From: Candidatus Aegiribacteria sp.
GTDB taxonomy: Bacteria; Fermentibacterota; Fermentibacteria; Fermentibacterales; JCC-6
DNA length: 7,263 nt
NCBI GenBank assembly: GCA_030638185.1
Contig: DAOWFD010000371.1
Span: forward strand, 1 to 7,263
Reading direction: 5' to 3'
How positions within the stretch are numbered: position 1 is the first letter of the stretch; every line of letters starts with the position of its first letter. Shown here one piece after another: positions 1 to 5,390 of this stretch. The translations under genes and the position numbers were made by a program. The notes beneath the pieces were generated by a model. The model did not search any database. It saw only the letters and a program-made list of their open reading frames with translations, and was not told the DNA's origin.

Positions 1-263
1 AATCCACATACTACAATGATACCGATCCATTATTGCAGGATAGAATATCAGGAGGTCCTCATCCGAACGGCCAGTCATTCACCAGGATCGATTTCACTGA
101 GGGTACCGAAACGTTCTCCGGTGGAAACGGATTGTACGGTCACGATGAAACCAGCGAAAACATGTCCCAGACCTGGGCATTCGTTGTTACTACTCCGGGA
201 TATATTCAGCCCACAGCGATTTCAAGAGGTACATGGGCTCACCTAAAGTCGATTGAGTATTAA
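1..263 (+). CDS. C-terminal part of a probable secreted protein (5' end outside window)
   Basis: The reading frame is open from the first bases of the window to a TAA at 261-263, giving about 86 residues of a protein whose start lies upstream. The visible part is rich in Gly, Thr, Ser, Asn and aromatic residues and has no membrane segment, as expected of an extracellular beta-rich domain. I recognise no catalytic family. Its last 17 residues contain the pattern P-T-A-I-x3-T-W-x2-L-K, which recurs near the C-terminus of the next secreted protein (373-1245) and suggests a shared terminal module or sorting tail. The internal ATG/TTG codons near 16-35 are not convincing starts, since none has a ribosome binding site and the frame continues upstream of them. 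Confidence 0.6.
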   Translation, partial: STYYNDTDPLLQDRISGGPHPNGQSFTRIDFTEGTETFSGGNGLYGHDETSENMSQTWAFVVTTPGYIQPTAISRGTWAHLKSIEY

Positions 264-297
264 CTCTTTGAAGCTACGACACCGCCACATCCGAAAA

Positions 298-317
298 TCC
301 CTGAATCTATGCAGGGA
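298..317 (+). other. small hairpin in the gap between the two secreted-protein genes
   Basis: TCCCTG (298-303) pairs with CAGGGA (312-317) around an 8-base loop. No T-run follows, so this is at best a weak terminator or an mRNA end structure after the upstream gene. I find no convincing promoter for the next gene in 264-372. Confidence 0.25.
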
Positions 318-372
318 GTAAGATATTGAAAAGGTTATTGTTCGATACATTGAAAAGATGATTGGAGAGAAT

Positions 373-1245
373 ATGAAAAACCTTACCGTAGTGTTCTTTG
401 TACTACTCGTTGCTTCCTTGGCTCATGCAACACCGGGTGATATCATTCGCAGTCAACCCCTTACCGGTCAACCATATTATGGAGTTCGAGGCCTGGCGAA
501 GGACTGGGATACCGGTATGATCTGGGTAGCAGGACCTGAAAATATGTATGACGTTAAATACACGACCATGGAACCAGCAACAATGATAGTCGCTACCTGG
601 CAAACGGCAGCGTCTAATTTATACTGGGTCTATGATATCGGCTATGGTTTCGAAGATTTCGGAACGAAGTACCTCCTGATGAATGATTATGAATCTCCCT
701 TTACCAAGATGATCGATCCTGCCGACGGCTCCTACTATACTTGTCTACCGGATTACTTCACTATAGCTGACGTCACCGAGGGATGTTCGGTGGATTGGGA
801 CAACAACTACGTCTATTTGTGCAGTTATGGAAACCCGGATGTTGTTTACTATAATGGTTCTTCACACAACGTATTTACATCAATTCCCAATGCTCTAAAC
901 ATGGGAACCGCTGTAGGATGGGAACACCTGTTCATTCTCAGAACAGATCCCTACTATACTATTGAGGTCTATCAGATCAATGGTTCTTTTGTCGAGAGTA
1001 TCCCCTTACTGAGCTGGCCGACTGATCATTATGTTATAGGGCTTTCCTGTGGTAGAGAGAATGCTGTTGGCGATAACGAGACCCTTTTCTTCGCTGATTT
1101 CATCACAGAACAGGTTCATGAAATAGAAGTAGGTGACTACACTACTCCAACCAGTCTGACCCCGAGTACCTGGGGTGAGATCAAGGCCGGTTTCGGCAGT
1201 CCCCTTGATGGGAACGGATCTCCTTCTATGAGGAGTATACGCTAA
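373..1245 (+). CDS. secreted propeller-like protein of unknown function
   Basis: This 290-residue protein starts at ATG 373, preferred over the ATG at 358 because GGAGAG (364-369) sits just upstream and the resulting N-terminus is a clean Sec signal peptide: MKN, a hydrophobic stretch, then probable cleavage after Ala19 (AHA/T). The mature part has repeated short blocks of the type 'Asp-x-x-Asn-x-Val-Tyr-Leu' and 'Trp-Val-Ala-Gly-Pro', for example around residues 44-56, 140-160 and 195-215. These resemble successive beta-propeller blades, but no named family is evident. Near the C-terminus lies P-T-S-L-x3-T-W-x2-I-K (about 259-271), followed by a Gly/Ser/Pro-rich tail of 19 residues that ends SMRSIR. 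The protein is probably exported and may be surface-bound. A strong terminator follows, so it is the last gene of its transcript. Its biochemical role is unknown. Confidence 0.8.
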   Translation: MKNLTVVFFVLLVASLAHATPGDIIRSQPLTGQPYYGVRGLAKDWDTGMIWVAGPENMYDVKYTTMEPATMIVATWQTAASNLYWVYDIGYGFEDFGTKYLLMNDYESPFTKMIDPADGSYYTCLPDYFTIADVTEGCSVDWDNNYVYLCSYGNPDVVYYNGSSHNVFTSIPNALNMGTAVGWEHLFILRTDPYYTIEVYQINGSFVESIPLLSWPTDHYVIGLSCGRENAVGDNETLFFADFITEQVHEIEVGDYTTPTSLTPSTWGEIKAGFGSPLDGNGSPSMRSIR

Positions 1246-1263
1246 GTCAAAGTTCTGCGGTGT

Positions 1264-1289
1264 AAAGGGGAGTTTCGGCTCCCCTTTTT
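1264..1289 (+). terminator. rho-independent terminator after the secreted protein gene
   Basis: A perfect 9-bp stem, AAAGGGGAG (1264-1272) with CTCCCCTTT (1279-1287), has a 6-base loop TTTCGG and runs into TTTTT (1285-1289). It lies 19 bases after the stop codon at 1243-1245 and separates this gene from the promoter at 1358. Confidence 0.92.
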
Positions 1290-1357
1290 CATGAACTTTC
1301 AGTTATGTCATCTCTTTAATCCGATAAAACCCAAGCATTCGGTATTCACTCAGGGCT

Positions 1358-1386
1358 TTGACAGGAGTATCCTTTCATCATATTAT
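1358..1386 (+). promoter_or_regulatory. sigma70-type promoter for the lipoprotein gene
   Basis: TTGACA (1358-1363, perfect -35) and TATTAT (1381-1386, one mismatch from TATAAT) are separated by exactly 17 bases. Transcription would begin near 1393, giving a leader of about 220 bases before the lipoprotein start at 1617. The promoter lies just downstream of the preceding terminator, as expected for a new transcription unit. Confidence 0.75.
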
Positions 1387-1462
1387 GGTTCCATACAGAG
1401 AATCACGGCTTGATAGACGTCGTTGGAGCATTCTGCGCTCCGGGCGTTATACTACTCAGGAC

Positions 1463-1606
1463 ATGAGAATTATGAATTGCATTCATGATGACGTGGAAGC
1501 TATTCGCCAGATTTCAGACAGCCTTACCGAAATTGGATCGTTACTTGATTCGATCGATAAAACAGATAATAGGAACCCCTTGTCAGACCCAGACCTATGG
1601 AAGTAA
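1463..1606 (+). CDS. possible small leader ORF (47 aa) ahead of the lipoprotein gene
   Basis: A frame ending at TAA 1604-1606 could start at ATG 1463 (47 residues) or ATG 1472 (44 residues). Earlier in-frame starts at 1358 and 1385 fall inside the -35 and -10 elements and cannot be used from this promoter. The product is soluble and acidic, with a heptad-like stretch (IRQISDSLTEIGSLLDSI) that could form a short helix, and it ends in DPDLWK. The ribosome binding site is weak: AGGA at about 1457-1460 is too near 1463 and about 11 bases from 1472. Its stop codon abuts the lipoprotein's Shine-Dalgarno sequence, so translational coupling is possible. I recognise no family, and it may be only leader RNA. 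Confidence 0.3.
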   Translation: MRIMNCIHDDVEAIRQISDSLTEIGSLLDSIDKTDNRNPLSDPDLWK

Positions 1607-1613
1607 AGGAGTG
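1605..1613 (+). promoter_or_regulatory. Shine-Dalgarno site that fixes the lipoprotein start at 1617
   Basis: AAAGGAGTG precedes ATG 1617 with five bases between GGAG and the start codon. This supports ATG 1617 over the upstream in-frame ATG at 1485, which would place 44 non-signal residues before a typical lipoprotein signal. Confidence 0.8.
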
Positions 1614-1616
1614 ATC

Positions 1617-2606
1617 ATGAGAATATCAAGATTCGGATACATTGTGACATCAGTTGTGATGCTTTCTGCCGGCTGTGTAACCGACAGTGGTCCTGATGAA
1701 TCAGCTTCTATAAACTACAGGAACGAGATGCGGGATCTGGTAGAGAACATCAGCTCCTGGTCGAAGAGCATTTCACCATCCTTTATAATCGTTCCCCAGA
1801 ACGGTCATGAACTGATAACCGAAAATGGAGAGCCTGAAGGTTCTGTGGATATCTCTTACATCGGTGCTGTTGACGGCTTTGGCAGGGAGGATCTCTTCTT
1901 CGGCTATAATAGCGATGATACAGCTACTCCATCGGATGAGACGTCCTTGATGATGTCCTTCCTTGATCTTGGACTAGGCTCCGGAAAAACGATTCTGGTT
2001 ACTGACTACTGTCAAACTCACTGGAAGATAGACAGTTCATATGCGTGGTGCCAGGATGCCGGTTACACATCTTTCGCTGCCGATCAAAGGGCACTGGATA
2101 ATATCCCTAATTATCCTGTGGAGCCCTGGAACATTAATCAAAATGATGTAACAGAACTGGTGGATGCGCAGAACTTTCTCTACCTGATTAACCCGGGTCA
2201 GTACAGCAGCAGCGAAGACTTCATCAATTCACTTGCGGAAACGGATTACGACCTGCTCATAGTAGACTTATTCTGGGACGACCAGCAGCTCACCCCTTCC
2301 GATATAAACCAGCTCCAGAGCAAACAGGGTGGCGGTTCACGCATCGTACTAGCCTACATGAGTATCGGTGAAGCGGAGGATTACAGGTATTACTGGCAGT
2401 CTGACTGGAACAGCAATCCTCCCGGTTGGCTCAAAGATGAGAATCCTGAGTGGGAAGGCAACTACCTTATTGAATACTGGGACATTCAGTGGCAGGAAAT
2501 TATTTTCGGATCTTCTGATTCGTACCTTGGCAGAATACTGAACTGCGGCTTTGACGGTGTATACCTGGATAAGATCGATGCATTCGACACCTGGGAGGAG
2601 ATGTAA
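1617..2606 (+). CDS. TM1410/MJ1477-type (GH114-related) putative glycoside hydrolase lipoprotein, apparently circularly permuted
   Basis: This is a 329-residue lipoprotein. Residues 1-20 form a signal peptide ending in the lipobox L-S-A-G-C, so Cys20 would be lipidated. Two blocks match the TM1410/MJ1477 TIM-barrel family, whose relatives in GH114 are endo-alpha-1,4-polygalactosaminidases. The block at about 185-329 holds what is normally the N-terminal half: NFLYLINPGQY, YDLLIVDLFWDD, RIVLAYMSIGEAEDYRYYW, PPGWLKDENPEW, YWDIQWQ and GFDGVYLDKIDAFDTW. The block at about 33-163 holds what is normally the C-terminal half: SFIIVPQNGHEL, AVDGFGREDLFFGY, KTILVTDY and the AGYTSFAADQRAL segment. The order is therefore reversed. 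The acidic residues in GEAED (Glu252/Glu254) and YLDKID (Asp318/Asp321) are likely in the active cleft by analogy with the family. Total length is normal for the family, so both halves appear complete. The protein probably acts on a surface or environmental polysaccharide, but the substrate is not readable from sequence. Confidence 0.85.
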   Translation: MRISRFGYIVTSVVMLSAGCVTDSGPDESASINYRNEMRDLVENISSWSKSISPSFIIVPQNGHELITENGEPEGSVDISYIGAVDGFGREDLFFGYNSDDTATPSDETSLMMSFLDLGLGSGKTILVTDYCQTHWKIDSSYAWCQDAGYTSFAADQRALDNIPNYPVEPWNINQNDVTELVDAQNFLYLINPGQYSSSEDFINSLAETDYDLLIVDLFWDDQQLTPSDINQLQSKQGGGSRIVLAYMSIGEAEDYRYYWQSDWNSNPPGWLKDENPEWEGNYLIEYWDIQWQEIIFGSSDSYLGRILNCGFDGVYLDKIDAFDTWEEM

Positions 2607-2609
2607 ATA

Positions 2610-2795
2610 CTACTCCCTTTTACGCATCCCCTGCAGAACAATGCCGCTGATTACCAGAAGAAGCCCGGCAATCGTCCACAGACTAATTCTTTCACCCACG
2701 ACAGAACCGATGAAGACAAGAGATATAAACGGAACCGATAACTCCATGAATATCCAGACCCCGGATGCTGGTGATCTTTCCGCTGACGGCAGCAT
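2610..2795 (-). pseudogene. C-terminal remnant of an EamA/DMT-family transporter
   Basis: On the minus strand a 61-residue frame ending at TAG (2612-2610) matches the last two membrane helices of EamA (drug/metabolite transporter) proteins: P-A-S-G-V-W-I-F-M-E, a hydrophobic stretch, the typical (L/V)-V-G-E-R-I-S turn, then a final helix L-L-L-V-I-S-G-I-V-L and a basic tail MRKRE. Full-length members are about 280-300 residues with ten helices. Only about 50 residues survive here, and an in-frame TGA lies just upstream of the first ATG. No other transporter-like sequence is visible in 2796-3000 on the minus strand. It is a decayed fragment, convergent with the lipoprotein gene, whose stop codon lies only three bases away. 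Confidence 0.65.
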
Positions 2796-2822
2796 TTTCT
2801 CATTTCACAGCAATATGTTATG

Positions 2823-2850
2823 AAACAGCAGGTGTAAGCCAGGCTGTTTT
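2823..2850 (+). terminator. weak hairpin, possible terminator of the lipoprotein transcript
   Basis: AAACAGC (2823-2829) pairs with GCTGTTT (2843-2849) around a 13-base loop, with a short T-run at 2847-2850. The loop is long and the T-run short, and it lies over 200 bases past the lipoprotein stop, so its role is uncertain. Confidence 0.3.
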
Positions 2851-2908
2851 CCACCTTTGCTGACAATTCCCGCTCAGTTTTCGCAGACTATTTGCTATCT
2901 TGCATATA

Positions 2909-2956
2909 GCTCAATATATAGATATAAGGCTGTCGCTTTAACACCAGATGTTGTGC
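2909..2956 (+). promoter_or_regulatory. pair of NrdR-box-like sites upstream of the nrd operon
   Basis: NrdR, the Zn-finger/ATP-cone repressor of ribonucleotide reductase genes, binds two 16-bp boxes of the type ACACWATATATWGTGT, usually 15-16 bp apart. Here 2909-2924 carries the full core CAATATATAG (11 of 16 positions match) and 2941-2956 (ACACCAGATGTTGTGC) matches 12 of 16, including the ACAC and TTGTG ends. The gap between them is exactly 16 bp. The first box overlaps a possible -10 element (TATAAG, 2923-2928, 17 bases after TTGCAT at 2900-2905), and the second ends nine bases before the stronger -35 at 2965. Matches were counted by eye. Confidence 0.55.
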
Positions 2957-2964
2957 TTTTTCAC

Positions 2965-2992
2965 TTGACACACGAGAGCAAGAAAATATACT
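2965..2992 (+). promoter_or_regulatory. promoter for the nrdD-nrdG operon
   Basis: TTGACA (2965-2970) and TATACT (2987-2992) are 16 bases apart, each at or one mismatch from consensus. The expected start is near 2999, giving a leader of roughly 108 bases before ATG 3107. A further weaker candidate, TTGAAT (3026-3031) with GATAAT (3048-3053), lies inside that leader. Confidence 0.6.
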
Positions 2993-3106
2993 CGACAGGT
3001 GGAAATCCGAATACAGACGACCACATTGAATACCCGCTTCTTTACTTGATAATATTTACTGGCGGTTTCTTTTCAGAGAACTGATTCTGCTGCTTCGGGG
3101 TAAACC

Positions 3107-5227
3107 ATGGACTGGCTGATTCGCAAGCGTGACGGTACGATTTTAAGCTTCAACAAGCTTAAAATTGAAAAGGCTGTCGAACGAACACTGAAATCTTCAT
3201 CAACCGATGCTGATGCAGGAGAGATATCAGATCAGGTTGAAGCCAGCCTATATATGAACTATTTCAAAAACGGTTCAATTCCAACCGTTGAGCATATTCA
3301 GAATTTTATTGAAGAAACACTTGTTCTGCGAAAGCTGACTTCGGCCGCGAGAGCATTTATTCTCTACAGAGAGAAAAAGAACGAAGCCAGGGATGTGGAT
3401 CATCTGCTCAGCGGAATGGAGGAAACCGTTTCGGATTACCTTGGCAAAGTCGACTGGAGAGTCAAGGAAAATTCCAACATGAACTATTCCCTTCAGGGAC
3501 TCAATTTCTACATGTCATCTTCGATAACAAGAAAATACTGGCTCAGCAAGATCTATACTCCCAGGATAAGGGAGTTTCAGATAAATGGTGATTTCCATAT
3601 CCATGATCTTGGAATTCTTGGCCCGTACTGCGTCGGCTGGGACCTCATGACCCTTCTGAAAGAGGGTTTCAGAGGGGCAAGGGGAAAAACCGAATCCTCT
3701 CCTCCTGTACATCTCAGAACAGCCCTTGGACAGATTGTCAATTTTTTCTATACCCTTCAGGGAGAGGCTGCGGGAGCTCAGGCTTTCTCCAATTTTGACA
3801 CCCTTCTGGCGCCTTTCATCAGGTATGACGAACTGGACTATCCACAGGTCAAGCAGGCCTTCCAGGAATTCCTCTTCAATATTAACATCCCTACAAGGGT
3901 TGGATTCCAGGCTCCATTTACCAACATAACGATGGATCTAAAACCTTCATCAACCCTCAGTGATCAGAAAGTTATTATCGGCGGGGAGCTAAAAAATGCA
4001 ATCTACGGCGATTTCCAGCAGGAGATGGATACGATTAACAGGGCTTTCGCGGAGCTGATGATGGAGGGCGACTCCAAAGGAAGAATATTCACTTTCCCTA
4101 TACCCACGTACAATCTTACAAAGGATTTCGAATGGGATAATGATGATCTGAAACCATTGTGGGAAATGACAGGCAAGTACGGTGTGCCGTATTTCAGCAA
4201 TTTTGTAAATTCCAATATGAGCCCCGATGACACAAGAAGCATGTGCTGCAGGCTCAGGCTTGATAACAGAGAACTCCGCAGCAGAGGTGGCGGTCTTTTC
4301 GGTTCGAACCCGCTTACAGGATCCATTGGAGTAGTTACCATCAATCTTCCGAAAATCGGATATACATCAGCGGATGAGGATGAGTTCTTCAGTCGTCTTG
4401 CCACAGTAATGGAAGCCGCAAGGGAATCCCTTGAATTGAAACGTGACCTGATCGAGAAGCTTACGGAACAGGGTCTCTATCCATATACAAGCCACTATCT
4501 CAGAACGATCAAGGCGGATCAGGGGCAGTACTGGAGCAATCACTTTTCAACCATCGGGCTTATTGGAATGAATGAATGCTGCATGAACTTTCTCGGAGAG
4601 AGCATCGCCACTGAAGAAAGCCGCAGATGGTCAATCAAGATCCTTGATTTCATGAGGAAAAAGCTCACGGAATTCCAGGAAGAGACCGGAAATCTCTACA
4701 ATCTTGAGGCTTCCCCGGCGGAGGGCGCTTCCTACAGCCTTGCCAGAAAAGATAAAAGTGAATTCCCCGACATCTACTGCATGGGCAGCTCTGATCCGTA
4801 CTACACCAATTCAGTCCATCTGCCGGTTAATGAGCAGATGGATATTTTCGGGCTTCTTGAGCATCAGGATCCTCTTCAGACCATGTTCACCGGCGGGACG
4901 GTTGTTCACGTATTTATCGGTGAAGCAATTACCGACTGGAGAATGGTAAGAAAACTGGCGAAATCCATTGTTTCACGGTTCCATCTACCGTATTTCAGTT
5001 TCACACCCACTTTCTCAATCTGTCCTATTCACGGGTATATAGCCGGAGAACAATTCCTGTGCCCTTACCCTCATACCGCTGAAGAGCTTGCAGAATTCGG
5101 TGAGATTGTTAATGCTGACGAATATGAACAGCTACCCGAAGGCAGCTACATAAAAATTGATAGAATTGATTCAGAGACTCAGAGAAGTCTCTTCCTCAAC
5201 ATTGGAAAGGTTTCGACAAATGTCTGA
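3107..5227 (+). CDS. nrdD: anaerobic (class III) ribonucleoside-triphosphate reductase, catalytic part lacking the glycyl-radical motif in frame
   Basis: This 706-residue frame reduces ribonucleoside triphosphates to deoxyribonucleotides for DNA synthesis without oxygen. Residues 1-95 form an ATP-cone allosteric domain (IRKRDGTILSFNKLKIEKAV, then FILYREKK). The ten-stranded barrel follows, with GDFHIHDLGILGPYC (Cys175), TRSMCCRLRLDNREL (Cys380/Cys381, which include the likely thiyl-radical cysteine), GGGLFGSNPLTGSIG, MNECCMNFLG and the SFTPTFSICPIHGYIAGEQF region. The C-terminal metal site is unusual: only C639-P-I-H and C652-P-Y-P-H are present, with no CPxCG pair. The frame then runs through LPEGSYIKI (676-684) into 22 residues that I cannot match to the family and stops at TGA 5225-5227. 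The obligatory glycyl-radical motif RIVGYY is missing from this frame and appears in the next ORF. The ribosome binding site is weak (GGGG, 3097-3100). The gene heads the nrdD-nrdG operon. Confidence 0.93.
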   Translation: MDWLIRKRDGTILSFNKLKIEKAVERTLKSSSTDADAGEISDQVEASLYMNYFKNGSIPTVEHIQNFIEETLVLRKLTSAARAFILYREKKNEARDVDHLLSGMEETVSDYLGKVDWRVKENSNMNYSLQGLNFYMSSSITRKYWLSKIYTPRIREFQINGDFHIHDLGILGPYCVGWDLMTLLKEGFRGARGKTESSPPVHLRTALGQIVNFFYTLQGEAAGAQAFSNFDTLLAPFIRYDELDYPQVKQAFQEFLFNINIPTRVGFQAPFTNITMDLKPSSTLSDQKVIIGGELKNAIYGDFQQEMDTINRAFAELMMEGDSKGRIFTFPIPTYNLTKDFEWDNDDLKPLWEMTGKYGVPYFSNFVNSNMSPDDTRSMCCRLRLDNRELRSRGGGLFGSNPLTGSIGVVTINLPKIGYTSADEDEFFSRLATVMEAARESLELKRDLIEKLTEQGLYPYTSHYLRTIKADQGQYWSNHFSTIGLIGMNECCMNFLGESIATEESRRWSIKILDFMRKKLTEFQEETGNLYNLEASPAEGASYSLARKDKSEFPDIYCMGSSDPYYTNSVHLPVNEQMDIFGLLEHQDPLQTMFTGGTVVHVFIGEAITDWRMVRKLAKSIVSRFHLPYFSFTPTFSICPIHGYIAGEQFLCPYPHTAEELAEFGEIVNADEYEQLPEGSYIKIDRIDSETQRSLFLNIGKVSTNV

Positions 5228-5266
5228 AATCAAAGGAGAAAATCGCATAAAAGTTATTAGAACCGA
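5149..5266 (+). repeat. imperfect direct repeat bracketing a 97-nt segment at the nrdD split
   Basis: Bases 5149-5169 and 5246-5266 match at 16 of 21 positions with an offset of 97 nt. Both contain CATAAAA followed by TT and TAGAA. In the nrdD frame the first copy reads Ile-Lys-Ile-Asp-Arg, and in the glycyl-radical frame the second reads Ile-Lys-Val-Ile-Arg. Joining the two at the shared ATA-AAA codons would give GSYIKVIRTEVYSRIVGYY, the expected continuous NrdD sequence, and would correct the +1 frame difference. Confidence 0.6.
5173..5192 (+). other. hairpin inside the nrdD split region
   Basis: AGAGACT (5173-5179) pairs perfectly with AGTCTCT (5186-5192) around a 6-base loop. It lies between the two copies of the direct repeat and 27 bases before the ATG of the glycyl-radical ORF. 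It could influence translation across the junction, but it is short and could be chance. Confidence 0.35.
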
Positions 5267-5390
5267 AGTCTATTCAAGGATCGTAGGATACTACAGGCCG
5301 GTTCAGAGCTGGAATAAAGGAAAAAGAGAAGAATTCTCTCAGCGGAAGTACATTACACTGAACAAAGCAGAAGAAAAGGCTGATAGTTGA
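5220..5390 (+). CDS. glycyl-radical domain of NrdD in a separate, overlapping frame
   Basis: This 56-residue ORF carries the C-terminal glycyl-radical hallmark of class III reductase, TEVYSRIVGYYRPVQSWNKG followed by KREEFSQRKY. Gly23 in R-I-V-G-Y-Y is the predicted radical site installed by NrdG. It lies in a different frame from nrdD (+1). ATG 5220 overlaps the nrdD stop in ATGTCTGA and has AAAGG (5206-5210) nine bases upstream, so it could be made as its own small protein by translational coupling, in the manner of the stand-alone YfiD/GrcA domain that serves pyruvate formate-lyase. Alternatively it is the normal end of NrdD, reached by frameshift or bypass, or cut off by mutation. The frame is also open back to 5154, and losing a single A from the run at 5152-5156 would fuse it to nrdD. 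After the motif a 12-residue charged tail leads to TGA 5388-5390, which overlaps the nrdG start. The domain call is secure; its mode of expression is not. Confidence 0.8.
   Translation: MSEIKGENRIKVIRTEVYSRIVGYYRPVQSWNKGKREEFSQRKYITLNKAEEKADS

Noticed and set aside
1485..1616. N-terminal extension of the lipoprotein ORF to ATG 1485
   Set aside because: It would add 44 residues in front of a typical lipoprotein signal. The strong Shine-Dalgarno site at 1605-1613 and the lipobox position fix the start at 1617.
3044..3060. FNR-like site (TTGAT then ATTTA) in the nrdD leader
   Set aside because: Only the left half-site TTGAT matches; the right half does not resemble ATCAA.
2857..3084. 75-codon plus-strand ORF ahead of nrdD
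   Set aside because: It begins at a TTG without a ribosome binding site, has no recognisable features and spans the NrdR-like boxes and promoter elements, so it is most likely non-coding.
4003..4404. 133-codon minus-strand ORF inside nrdD
   Set aside because: The plus strand is clearly nrdD with conserved motifs here; the minus frame is Ser/Leu-rich shadow sequence with no family features.
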